A program made the translations under genes and the position numbers. Of a stretch of 64,000 bases of DNA, positions 1 to 12,345 are shown piece by piece; positions within the stretch are counted from its first letter, which is position 1, and each line of letters begins with the position of its first letter. The notes under the pieces were generated by a model. The model did no database searches and was not told the origin of the DNA. It was given only the letters and a program-made list of their open reading frames with translations. The DNA lies in assembly GCA_036877525.1 (NCBI GenBank), contig JAZGTH010000002.1, positions 10,648,501-10,712,500 of the forward strand, read 5' to 3'. Source of the DNA: Chromobotia macracanthus (lineage: Eukaryota; Chordata; Actinopteri; Cypriniformes; Botiidae).

Positions 1-143
1 GAAAATCCCTCACAATCTCAGATAAAAACCGTTTAAGGCAGCTGATGTTTAAATTCTCTGTCTCTCTTACCCTCTTTTACTGACAGGCTGGATGAATGAG
101 GTGTACAGCTAAAGATACAAAGCAGAGATGATCACTGTCTTCC

Positions 144-149
<6 letters not shown>

Positions 150-176
<27 letters not shown>
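150..176 (+). repeat. (CA)n microsatellite
   Basis: About 13 CA units. Confidence 0.9.
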
Positions 177-177
<1 letters not shown>

Positions 178-2342
178 CTTTTTAAATGTCAGACCCGGAA
201 AGGATAGGCTTAGAATGGGGGGTGAGAATGAAAGACGGAATGAGACAGAATGAAAGTAAAAGTTCATGCTAAAAGAGCCTTAAATCTGTGCTGTGACATT
301 TTTTATAGCTTTACGGGGAATGATTTAGCCTAGCCCAGCAGCACGACCTGTGGACCGCAGCGATAAATTAAACTAATTCAGTCGTCATGACTGAACACCC
401 CTCTCTTCCCGCAAGACACCGAAATGGAGGAACTACTTCCGCCTTTGGTTATTCCTGTATAGATCCAGTTTACAGAGAACAAAATATAAACAGTTGGTTA
501 AAGTCCAGCGTTGATTAGCTATGCTGTAGGCTGTAAATGTGATATTGACTAGAACTGTGAATATTTAGAAAAGAAGGAAACTTATTTAATCATTCCTGTG
601 AAACCAGCGTACTTTGTGTACTGGATGCTGCTCACCAAACCAAGCTGGTCTAGTTTTACAAGATATGTTCTATTGACCAGTAGAGAACCAGCCAAGACAA
701 TATAAACCAGCCTAGACTAGCACTGAGGACACACACTGGTTTAAGGTTTTCAACTGTCTTTTCAACTGTTTATAATTACTGGCTGCCAATCAAGCATACC
801 TGGAGTGTATGAAATATACTGCAGATCCTGACAGCTCTGTATTTTCTGTTGGCTCGCCAATATATCAAGACAAAAGTGACAGATTACTTTAAGAAAGCTT
901 TACCCTCATAAACATAGACATTAGATTATTTAACAAAGCTTGTGCTTATCTGAGCAATACATTATGACACACATAGCCCAAACCCAGGGGCAGAAAAAAA
1001 AGAGAGAGAGAGAGAGGGAAAGATCCCTTAGGAGGTCCCATAACTGAAATGTCAATTTCTTTCTACATCATCTGTGTTCTGTGAGTGCCTGACTTAATTA
1101 ACAAACTGCCTTTTAACATAACTAAAATTTGTTGGGGCAAAACATTGACATTTAGTCTGCAAAGTGTATTTAAGGTTTTGGCTTCGAGTTATGTTGGCAA
1201 AATCCCCCTTTATATGCTCATGAGAATCTTGAACTGCATTATCTTAATTTCTAACCAAGCTTAAAAACTCCTAAAGGTGTTTTTCTTACAAAACGTCGAC
1301 TTTGAAAGCTAAAACTTGGTTTGCGTCACGCTGTTTCTTACGTCTTTGAAGGGCTTTAATTAGTTGAATGTTAAATATTCACTAAACTCCTAAGGGTTGT
1401 ATTTAATAGAAGCTACACTGAGGTATTCCTGCTGGTCATGAAACTGTTTAGCTGCACTTACCCCGAGTATGTGTACAAAAAGACTTTCTTCTTCGTATGA
1501 GTTTCTTCCCCTTAAAATATTCTCATCAGAGTGTAGGCAACGTGATACATAAAAGCAAACAGCTGACATTGTGTGTGGCTCTAATACAGATTTGTATTAC
1601 TTCAGTCATTTGTGCTGAACCTCCTCGCTGATGTGAGATCAGCCTTTGCCACTCACATTCTAATGAAAGGAATGATAAGAAACTGATCTCAGAGCAGTGC
1701 TGTAGGGTTCATGTGTCACTAAGGTGATGGATGGCTCTCAGAGTGCATGGTGAATGATGGGGCTGATTTATTATGTGCTCTCGTGTATTGGTTCACGGCT
1801 TGTTAAAATAAAACCCACATCTCCTGCCAGCACTTCACTGATTAAGGATGTACTTTCAATAAATGCCCAAGGGTCTTAGAAACCAAAAACACAACGTACT
1901 CATCAATATCTTAACCATTAAAATGATTCCCAAATTTTATGAATGAGTGTTACAACTTGTAATGCCTACATTGAAAATATGTTTGATGTTTATAAATGTT
2001 GCTGATAATTTTTTACCTTCCTAATCCACTTTGATGTAACAATATGCTTGATGGAGGATTGTTTACAGTAAATTGCATTATGTGCAAATTGCATTAATGT
2101 GTGTTGGGTGTTTGGTGTAGTTTTGTTTTGTTGGTGGTGGTGTATGGTCAGTGTGTATTCGGTGATGTGTCAGTGTTTGATTTAATGTGATTTCAGTTGT
2201 GATGTTTTGGGGCGTGTGTGGTTTGGTAATTGTATGGTAAAATGTTTGGAAAGGTTTGGTAGGTTGTAGTCCCAGCTCAAACGCCATACCCACAGACTGC
2301 CTGCTGACCACCTATGGACTGGTCACAGATCATCTAATGCAG
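177..2342. other. geneless stretch
   Basis: Nothing recognised apart from a short GA run near 1000-1016 and a faint AGCTGGTCT-type repeat near 630-745. No exon-like open frames with splice sites. Confidence 0.5.
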
Positions 2343-2541
2343 GAAGGGCCAAACTCTGTCCTGGAGAGCCAGTGTCATGCAGAGTTTAGCTCCAGCTTGC
2401 CTCCACACACCTGCCTGGAAGATTCCAGTCTGCCTAGTAAGACCTTGATTAGCTGGTTCAGGTATGTTTGATTAGGGCTAGAGCTAAACTCTGCAGGACA
2501 CTGGCCCTCCAGGAGCAGGATTAGACACGCCTGATCTAATA
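2343..2541. mobile_element. palindromic MITE with GGCCCTCCAGGA-type arms
   Basis: Imperfect inverted repeat: CTGTCCTGGAGAGCCAGTGTC on the left pairs with GACACTGGCCCTCCAGGAGCAG on the right, about 120 bases apart, and TAGCTCCAGC/GCTAGAGCTA pair further in. Typical of a non-autonomous hAT-like fish repeat. Confidence 0.7.
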
Positions 2542-4001
2542 CAATGAACACTAGAAGGTAATAACCCAGAAATGTTTTAAAATTACATGTACCATTCTGT
2601 AGGTACGCAGGTTTTAATAAGTCTGCAGGGAAACCAAGGAAGAACTAGTTGCCAGATTTGCCAGTTTGTGATGTTAATGCTATCAAATTTTTAAAAACAG
2701 TTCAAGAATTTTGCTAGACACATTTAATACCATGTACAAAAAGATATCCTTGAGCACACATTTATAGTCCTCACAGCTCCTGGGTTTATTTCAGATTTAT
2801 GCTAATTCTTGCAAATTAATTAATTATTTGTTACATATCATGCATGAATAGATCATATATGTTGTGTCTTATCCATGTTATTCATGTTACGTGTATGCCA
2901 GATGGTCACTTCCCGTTGTCCTTGGCTAAAATCAACTGCAATGTGGACCAGACATGCTGGTGGTCAAAAGACAGGCTCAGTATTTGTTTTGGTATTAGAA
3001 ACACCCGCATTATAAGCAGTATTTGTATTTAAACATTCAGAGCTCTCATTTTGTGCTGTTGCCATGGAGGAAAGACAAACTGATCCGTGTGTGATCCTGA
3101 GTGCAGATTCTGTGCGTTTTTTTCATCCAGACAGAGTGAGAACAGAACTGAGCCACTTAGAGAGTATCTAAAACCTGAGCAGAAGACTTTGAGGAACCAG
3201 ATGATCACCTCACCCTCCTGATATGAGTGAACACCAAGTGCTTTAGAATCAAAGAGACCTTTTCCTCTATGATGACTGGAGCACTAGATTGTTACTGATT
3301 GTAATCTGCTCGAACTGAAGAGTTTCTAGTGTATTTCTAGCTGAAACGCAATGTTTTCTCTTGTTCTATCAAAATTCTAGGATTGTAGCCTAGCTTGCAC
3401 CAATGTTCCAAACCTATTGGTTACATGAACCTTATTTCAAGGATGATGCGTTAAATTGATAATTACTCTGACTCCATGCAAAGATTAATGAGTCTCCGTA
3501 TAATTAATCAGATTCCATCCAGTTAGCGTGACTGAATTAATTATTCGTGATTGATAAAGAGAAAAAGTTTCCTATAATGTAGTTTAAGAGGAAAGCACAG
3601 GATTTAAACCTTGTAATAATGCTCTTTCTGGTAAACCATATCACTAAGTGCAAAGTAATGAGTCAGAGCTTCTATAAAATTGCCTACTCAAAATACCTAC
3701 CCAAAAAAGTAACTCTAAACCTCTGATTCAGCTTGTACAACAAAAATATCAATCTGGTAAAAGGTGTATTTTAGATTTTAGCTGAACCTTAGTGCTTGTT
3801 CTGAAGTGACAGAATTAAATTAAAAGAGTAATACATAAAAAAAGTAATGCATCAAAATAAACAGTAAAAAAATCTCTTTTTTTGGTTAGAACACCTAGAA
3901 GATAAAGGTTGACTAGTTACATTTTGACAAGTATATCGGTTACAATGATGTAAGCTATAGTAATGATGTTAGCATGAAGCCAGTGTTGTTTTTTCTTTCT
4001 A
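2542..4001. other. geneless stretch with homeodomain-like sites
   Basis: No gene seen. The part around 3455-3560 is dense in TAATTA/ATTAAT words (see findings). Confidence 0.45.
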
Positions 4002-4127
4002 AGGCCAGCAGTCTCAGGACAGAAGTTGGGGCAGAGCTAATGTGTCATTAACTCCACCCCTACAGTAATCCTGGCCTCATTGAGCCTATAAGCTCCGCCC
4101 CAACATTTGCCTTGACACTGCTGGCAG
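4002..4127. repeat. imperfect hairpin repeat
   Basis: GGCCAGCAGT near the left end pairs with ACTGCTGGCA at the right, and TTGGGGCAGAGCT pairs with AGCTCCGCCCCAA inside. Probably a small MITE; family not recognised. Confidence 0.55.
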
Positions 4128-4902
4128 AAAGCATATAAACAGCAAATAAACATTCAGTCTATATTGTTCTTACTGCTCTCTACTCTTTTGTACCTCTATA
4201 TTGTCCTGATTGCTTTATTATTAGCCTACAATCTAAGTATTTATGGTATAAGATCAGATATATATTATCATATATTATCATAATACACAGACACACACAT
4301 ACATTTACTTATTTATCTAAATGGGGACATTACATTTCTAAGACTTCTAAGTAAGCTCCCTCTCTCACACACACACACAGAAAAGACATGCCTTTTTCTG
4401 CATCAAGCCTTCCAGCACAAGGTCCAGTTCTTCACATTTTATCGGTATGTGAAAAGAGATGTCGATCTCTCAGTCTCTGATTTACACATTAAAGAGCTCC
4501 TCACCCCAGGCAGGTGGCAGTATACTATGATTGTAAGAGCACCACCCCATGCCTTCACTCCTAAGTAGACTTCAAAGTATCTACATTAGTGGCAGCTAGG
4601 AACCAACCAGACCACATCTACAACACCATCTATTAATAACAGCTCAAAAAGTCAATGAGACCGGAATAATAACAAGCCCATCTTAAGTTGTTAGAGCACC
4701 ACATCAATATTTGTATTTCAATCCACATCCCACGAGTCTGTATCAGTTACACTTCATTATCTTTGTTTATCCTGGGGAGCGTATCTACAGTATGCGTCTA
4801 TGAAAACAAAATCAGATCGATGAACATCCAGCTGATAATTTATTTGTAACAACAGGCTGCGAAGAGAAATAGCTGAGCAGAGATGATGATTTTGTAGGAT
4901 TT

Positions 4903-4917
4903 GGGGGGGGGGGGGGT
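4903..4917 (+). repeat. poly-G run
   Basis: A run of about 14 G, an error-prone homopolymer and possible quadruplex seed. Confidence 0.85.
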
Positions 4918-5129
4918 TTCAAAGTGCTCCCAGAGTTCCTTCTTTAATTTGGAAAGTGCCTCTGGCAATCGCAATAACTGCAGATTAGCAACGGGGGAAT
5001 TTCTCCAGGGAGGAGGGCTATACACAGAGACACCCCTCCATCACATGCCTCCACAAATGTTTTCCTTTCCAAAGGCCAGATTTTGAGTGCTGCATTGTCC
5101 TATATGTACAGAAACCAACTGCCTCAACC

Positions 5130-5463
5130 TCTCCCTGTCTCTCTCTTTCTTTCTTTCTGTCTCTTTCTTGCTCTCCCGCTATCTCTTTTTTTTGCTCACT
5201 CTATCTGTCTCTTTCTTGCTCTCCCGCTATCTCTTTTTTTTGCTCACTCTGTCTGTCTCTTTCTTGCTCTATCTCTCTCTCTCTTCCTCTCTCTCTCTCC
5301 TGCTCCCGCTCTCACTCTATCTCTCTCTTTCTTGCTCTCTCTCTCTATCCTGCTATCTCTCTTTCTTTCTCACTCTAGCTCTCTTGCTCTCTTTCTCTCT
5401 CTCTTTCTATTTCTCTCTCTCTGTCTCTCTCCCACCTCCTCTGTTTATCTCTCTTTTTTATAG
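5130..5463 (+). repeat. CT-rich low-complexity tract with nested 49-50 bp repeat
   Basis: Over 300 bases almost purely pyrimidine on the plus strand. A unit starting CTGTCTCTTTCTTGCTCTCC recurs from about 5158 and about 5206 and partly from about 5255. The open frames here are low-complexity Leu/Ser artefacts. Confidence 0.85.
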
Positions 5464-7351
5464 CTCTTTTGAGAGATCATTTGCACGCTCTGGCTGGGAG
5501 TTTTATTTGTTGGTACTTGGTGGAGGCAAGAGTAGAACATCAAATGAAAAACATTAATCACACGGGTGTCAGACAGGGATGGGGATAAGCAGAAGAAAGG
5601 AGATCATTTTTTGTATTCTAAAGAAAAAGAGGTGAAGTATATAACAAGAAGAGGGAAAACATTATAAATTGAAGAGTTGCTGTGTTTTATGGAGATGCTG
5701 TGTAACACCCATCACTCTCGTTTCTACGCAACGCAATCAAACACTGTCAGTGCAGGCCACAGGTTTGCACAACATAGTGGCCCAGGGCCCAGAATCTAGA
5801 CTGTGAGACCATATCAGATGGCTGTACATCTCCTTCAGCTCACCCGTTATCCACTTCAGCCAGATCACCTGCTCAGACACAGAAGAGAGTTCAGAGGCAT
5901 CTGACTGGTGCTTCTGGACTGCTGTAGCATTTTGGTTTTTAGTGATAACAGCATCAAATCATGACTGCCACTGAAATATCCTTTTCGCAATGAAACACTC
6001 TCCTAATGTGTTTTTAAGTGCGCTTGCTGTCCTTCCCAAAGGAGAAATTTATTGCTCATAGTTTGCTCTTTCATGTCTTAGGAGATGTTCTCGTTTATGC
6101 ATCGACTTTATTTCCAATGTTTCTTCCTAAAGTAGACACAAATAAGACTATTGACATACTGGATGGCAATAGTATATGTAATTAATCTGGATAACAAAGT
6201 TCAAATAATTTAATGAGAAATGTTTCAGTTCATACTGAACTTGATACAGTTCAGTTTGTTATCTCAGTAAGTTTTGCCTCTCTATCGCCATCTCTGTTTA
6301 AACATAAAATTGCAGGTTGTTTGTTGCGCTTTTCATTACTTCAGTATGTTGAAGTCAAACCCGACAGCTTAAATTATAAATCATTATAAACATACCGTTG
6401 GGAAGTCAAGGAGAACGTGTTGAATACTGAACTGTCATGTACTTGCTCAATAACTGATTTTTGTTCATTTTTATCTAAAAAAAAGGTACGAATTGCAGCT
6501 TTAAGATGAGCTTTATTCGTTCTCCATTGTTGTTTCTGTGTATTTCAGTTTGTGGACATAATTAATAAAAGCTAAAAAGAATTGTTGCAGTTGAGAGAAG
6601 CAGCTGTTTATATAACATTAGTTTTTTGATTGCCGCAATTTATGACATGCACTTTAACAGCAATGGAATGGAAGATGAACATGTTTTATAATTACATTAC
6701 TGTTCTCATTGGGACTTAATGTATGGCTCATTGAGCTTTGGCCCAAATAACAGGAAGGGCAGGGGTTAAATTGTGCTTGAACAATCCGAAAAAACAATGA
6801 ACCACATCTGTGTCTGTTTACTGGACTGATGAACTGCTCATAAAAACAGTCCTGCAGCTTTCTGAACTGATACTGCTGGATCGCAGATCATTAATCCCAG
6901 AAGTCCTGTCTCTTTCCAAGTCTGATACTGAGCAGTTTTAGTGTGCAGCCGTACCTCTCTATGTTTTGTTTCTTTCAAGGGATGAGAGCAATAGACAAAG
7001 TTAGAAAGAGACTGTAAGATAATTGTAAGATAAAACTGGTAAAATAAGAAAAAAGACAGTCTGGTTTGTTGCTCTCATTTGAAATGTGTGGGTTAAGTGT
7101 GAGATCCAGGCAGAAGCTTTGAGTAATGTGTGTGATAGCACTGGATACAAATGCCAAAATCCAGCGTCCACCCAGACAAACATCAAACCCAACAGAGTGC
7201 AATCCAGAGCAGTCTCATAAGAGAAACTTTTATTCTACACCAATAAAATGATCCTCTTGTGACATTCTCAGCTCAATGATTCACTCAAAACCTCAGCAAG
7301 CTTTATAAATATTATAACTTGTTTGAACGATACACAATAGTGGGTTTGAAC
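5464..7351. other. geneless stretch
   Basis: No gene or known repeat recognised; ordinary AT-rich sequence. Confidence 0.5.
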
Positions 7352-7511
7352 ACAATATATTTTACATTTATGCATTTGGCAGATGCTTTTATCGAAAGCG
7401 ACTTACAGTGCGTTCAAAGTCCTACAAGTATACATTTGATTATGTGTTCCCTGGAATTCAAATCCATAATCTTGGCATTACTAGAGCCGTGCTGTTCCCT
7501 GTTGAGCTAAA
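7352..7511 (-). mobile_element. tRNA-derived SINE copy, degenerate
   Basis: On the plus strand it begins ACATTTATGCATTTGGCAGA, then the GCGACTTACA tail motif. It ends with a degenerate antisense tRNA head (a GGATTTGAATTCC B-box on the minus strand). A common fish SINE layout, possibly the HAmo-type cyprinid SINE, but I cannot confirm the family. Confidence 0.65.
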
Positions 7512-9602
7512 GAAAATATGATTAAACTATAAAGTAATGGAATCCTCCGAACCAAGTTTATTGAGGCACCAGAGGGAAATCTGATTACAGTACAGGAGTG
7601 ACGTTTTGATGGCGCACGGATAAAATACACCAAAAAGGCGTTTCCTTATTAGAGCATTTTGGCCCAATCACGTCACTTTCGTACCACTGCAACCTGCATG
7701 GGTCTTTCTCTCCCTCTCCCCCTGGGCCTCTCTGTTTCTCTGTATTTATTATTTTGAGGTACTGATCCTTCTTTCCGTTTGAAATGAATGTGTGTTCAAA
7801 GGCTGATCAGCGTTAAGGCTCATATCCAATCCCTTTGATTCTCAGACCGTGATCCCATAATTCTTTGCGGTAAATATAAATGAATATCAACACCGCTTTA
7901 AGTACATCATTCATTAACTCATCGCTCAGACCTTTCAAGACATTGTGCTTATTTGAAGCAGTAAAACTTTATCATCAAACATCAGTCTTGTCCTAGATCA
8001 AAGACGAAGGTGCTCCATAAATTGGACTGAGACCAGGAGCATAAAGCAGAACTCTGGTGCGTATGCCAATTTCCAAGCCTCTCTGGTAATTTTGCAGTGC
8101 AGTGAGCTCTGCAGCACTGATTGGCCCTCATTAGGAAGGAGTGTTAATTGCAGACATACAGTCAGTGTGTAAATCTATACTGTAATCTCCAGTTCTCCCT
8201 CCACTGCGCTTTCTCACCACACAGCCATATCAATAGCAACACTGGCCTCCCACAATACAATGCTAACGTTCCTATAATGCTTCCCTAATGCTCTCTTCCT
8301 ATGGATCAATAGAGTTTGTCAGTGTTATTGCAGGCAGGATTCAGCTTGATTGACCCTTTTGAGAAATTGAGTTTTTCCATCTGTGCTGCCACTGGCTGAG
8401 AGTTTAATCAGACTCACACTGGCTTCACTTTATGGCTTTAAATGTCCCTAATGTAACTCTGCTGCTTGATTTCCAAGGTCCATTTATTGAGTTTTATTGG
8501 GATTGATTTCGCAACATTTATTTTTGTAATTGTTGATGTGATTATATCATTCAGTTTGAGTTTTCGAAGTCTGTAATTAAAATTCATCCTTATCCAAATT
8601 CCAAATTTCATAAGAATACTAACGATATTATTTCCTTCAATATGTATCCCCAAATATGCATGTCTCATACAGTATCATAATGTTTTAATATCATTCCTCA
8701 TTTTAAGACTTCTGTACATGAAAGCAAACTGTAAAAAAGCTTCGTCTTACTGTAATATTCCTGGTTTCATCAGTGCACATTGCTTTTTTATATTTGTTTT
8801 TAACTTGAATCAAAACGTAATAACTTCTCTGCCACTGAGTATTCTTTTCTGATGATGCAATGTAATCAGGGTTGTGCAACTGGCAAAAAATATTAACCAA
8901 TCATATCATTGCTATCCATCCATTAGCAAGCCAGTCAAATCCCACTGTGTAAAACCAGTTGTCGACCTGTAGTTTTCCCCCATTGAATATACATACATAA
9001 AATTCAGTGGAGCTTATATGCAAGTCTGTTCATGTTTGATAATGGACATCCATAGCTGGTTCCACACCATGGTGCATGGTGATTCACTAAAGACCACACA
9101 GACAGGCTGGTACAGGAGTTTGATTTAATGTCCAATTAGCTGAAGAGCGCATGACCTGAAAGAAACTACCTCAGCTGAACACACATGCACACCAAAACAC
9201 ACACACACATACACGCCAATTCAGCTCATCAATGTAATGTGTGCGAGACCTTTTCTAAAGCACTGAAAGCCCTTTCCTCTAATTGACGTCAGTAAAATAC
9301 TATTTTGAAGCTTCATCTTCAAATAGTTCACAATATTGCGTAAAACATCAGGGATCACAGGACTAATATCTTGACATTTTATAAATTGAAACTGCATTTA
9401 GTGCATTTTTAAAGAACAACAATGTATTTTTTTGCTTTAAGTGCTTTTTCGTCCAATCATGAGCATATATTTAGGCTGGAAATAAAAGTATGGGGCAATT
9501 TATAGACCTTATTACCCTGGCTTATGAATATTAATTAAATGCTGTAATGTTAGTCTAGACTGTAACCAATTTGCGATGAACTCCAGTGTGTTAAGTCATG
9601 GT
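7512..9602. other. geneless stretch
   Basis: No gene seen; a short CA-rich patch lies near 9190-9215. Confidence 0.5.
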
Positions 9603-9890
9603 CCCAGCTAACTGAACATTTTCAGAACATTGGCTAATGTTCTCTAAAAGTTCTCTCACTGTTATCAAACAACATTTCTGCAGTAACATTAGTAGAGCAT
9701 TTTTCAGCGTATATCATATATCAAAAATGTTATTCTTAAGTTGTTAGTGGAATGTTTTAAAAATGTTATAGAATTGTTTGAATAACGTTCTTATAACCAT
9801 ACAGTAATGTTAATACAATGTCTAAAAAACTGGACATTTCGACTTAATGGAACTTAACGGAAATGTTAGGAAAATTATAACTTAATTTTT
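9603..9890 (-). mobile_element. MITE family A copy 1 (CCCAGCTAAC ends)
   Basis: Begins with the terminal CCCAGCTAAC and the internal signatures of the family (GAACATTGGCTAATGTTC, CTAAAAAACTGGAC), reversed relative to most copies. The far terminus is lost. No coding capacity, so non-autonomous. Confidence 0.75.
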
Positions 9891-11765
9891 AATTTACTTT
9901 TCTCAGAGTTTCTAAATATTTTCTGCCATGAGCATCAGGAGGTTAAATGCTGGTAGACATTTTACAGATACAGATGCATTCCTTGTCAGAGCTTTAAGAT
10001 TTCGTCCCACCAGGAATAGCCACAATACAGTATTCATGAGGCAAATCCTCTTAAGGAACAGTTCACAAAATCGGTCTGAATGATTTGTTTCTGAATTGGA
10101 CCCAATGGTCTGATCACTGACTCAGTGATCTAGTCGTAGTGGTTAACAGCTCACTGGAGGGGAAGATTATTTGGAAATTTTACTCTGTTCCTCTCAAAAG
10201 CTATTGTATGACCTTTGAAGCACACGAGCCTGGTGGAATGAACCATTTGTATTCTACTTTTTGGGGTGTTTTTGTGTGAAAAGCCTAACCACTTATTCAT
10301 TGTAATTGCATGGAATAAACAATACTGTACTTCAAAATATCTCTTTTTGTCTTACATGAAAATCGAAACATTAGGAAGTTTCCATGTTTGTGTACCGTTC
10401 CTTTAAGAGTCAGGTTTAAAGATCCTTTTATAGTCTGAGCGTTTGAGTTATTCCAGCCCTTTCTGGCATTAAATCGTTTCTTTTCTAAAATTCATGAACT
10501 CATATTCGTTGTCCGCCTCAGGGGACTCTGTTTCTCTCAACATTTGCTTGGTTCTCATAATTATCAAGTCAAAGACCTGTATCTTGTTGTGTCTGCCACT
10601 TGTTTTTCGTGTACCTGAGGACCTGTGGAGAGATTTGACACGGCCCTGACAAGATTCTCTTCTCACAAAGTAATTAAAATGAGGCGCAATATCTCAGTTT
10701 GGAGGCTGTTAAACTTCTCGACATGGCAAATTTGATTTGCCAACCATGGTGAAAAAATGAAATAAGAGAAAGTGAAAGCGCCGATTATGTGGATGATTTA
10801 ATGTCTATTTAAAGTCACATCGTCCAGGAAACAATTTGAATTTCTCCTTTAGTTACGCTTACAGGAAATCAGCATGGGCAGAACTTTCTGTTAACAAATG
10901 AATAAAATGTCACCCAGTGACAGGAAATAAGGCATTGTGTTCTAAGGGCACAAAGAGAGGCCTGTTAAACAATCTGGTTTCCTTCATATAAAAAATAAAA
11001 ATAAATCACACCATCAAATACTCTAGTTTGTTGTTAAAATAGCACTAGGATTTGTATAAGGGCTTTCCAGCCTCACAAATACTGGAAGAAATAAAATCTG
11101 GGCACCTGCTGAAATCCAATGTGTATACTATACGAAACTTACCCTGCTTTTACTGAGCCAACAAAAAATTTGTATGTACCTCGGGACTACTAACTGACAG
11201 AATTCTATTACCTTTATTTACAGTGAAAGCTAAATAAGCATGTCATGTTTTTCTCCTCAGGACCAGGCTATAATCTTGTTCAAAACACACATGCTGGCGT
11301 TTATTTAGATTTCCCTGCCATGACCTGTCATATCAGTGAGAAGCGCTCCTTTCCATGCTTATCGGCACCCCCACCCCCCAACTTATTGATCTCGGCGGTA
11401 TTTTCCCTTCCATCCATCATAGTGAGGCGATAAATTATTTGATAGGCATCAGACTGAGTCTGGGATGGGCTGGAGGTGTTTTAATGGAGGCCTTCCTTCA
11501 TCTCTCCACTCTCTGACCCTCCAGAGTTCCAGAAGAAAGCACGGATGGGCACAATACGCCTGAAGGAAGTGCACGTGACGATCGACTGCTGCATTTTGAA
11601 GGCTGCGTAATCACTGTTTTAATCCTCATTGATCAGATCACAATCCTACTCGTCCATCGTTTCCTTTTTGCCCAGTCTGTTATTGAATGCTGTGTTTTCT
11701 TGTCCCATCGATTCATGGTTTTAGAATTGGTGGGTTCATGACAATCCACATTAAGAAGAGCTTCT
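9891..11765. other. geneless stretch
   Basis: No gene or repeat family recognised. Confidence 0.5.
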
Positions 11766-12047
11766 CCCAAGCTAACAATTCTAGGTTTTAAGAACATTTC
11801 TGTAATGTTTTCATTAAATAACAAAAGCGTTATAAATGTTATTTTGAAAGTTCAAGGAACATTCAAAACATTATCGCTTGATTATAAGAACGTTATTCCA
11901 AATATTGTTTAGTTTTTGAAGTATATATATAAATATATAACATTAAAAAAGTTCTCCTAACGTTACTGCAAGATCGTTTTTGGTAAATTTGAGAGAACTT
12001 TGAGGGAACATTAGCCAATGTTCTGAAAACACTTCCTGATAGCTGGG
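11766..12047 (+). mobile_element. MITE family A copy 2
   Basis: Runs from AAGCTAACAATTCTAGG to TAGCTGGG, with the internal GTTATTTTGAAAGTTC and TTAGCCAATGTTCTGA blocks shared by the family. Both ends carry single-base changes. Confidence 0.78.
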
Positions 12048-12157
12048 TCTGTCTGCAGAGACCATGTGAAATATTTGTGAAGTCTTGCCTTTTCTTTTTC
12101 TCTATTAAGGTTTTAAAATGTAGAGCTACAGTAGTTAAGCTGTAGTCTGTGTGTGCA

Positions 12158-12345
12158 GATTTTGCTTACATTGTGGGGACCAACTGTCTCTATGAGGCCG
12201 TAAAACCTTAAATCGCCTCCATTGCGGGGACCAGCCAACTGAGGAAAATGGTTTAATAAACATTCTAAATAATTTATTAATAAAAACAGCCTCTGTGAGG
12301 GTAAGGTTAGTAGGGTTAGGGGATTAAAAAATATAATTAGCTCAA
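12158..12345 (+). mobile_element. TGGGGACCA dispersed repeat, copy 1
   Basis: Carries TTGTGGGGACCAACTGTCTC, GCGGGGACCAGCCAACTGAG and GTAGGGTTAGGGGAT, the order typical of a widespread teleost non-coding repeat. Confidence 0.6.

Noticed and set aside
5083..5557. Long plus-strand open frames of 126 and 156 residues
   Set aside because: Pure CT low-complexity sequence giving Leu/Ser/Phe repeats in several frames; no splice or homology support.
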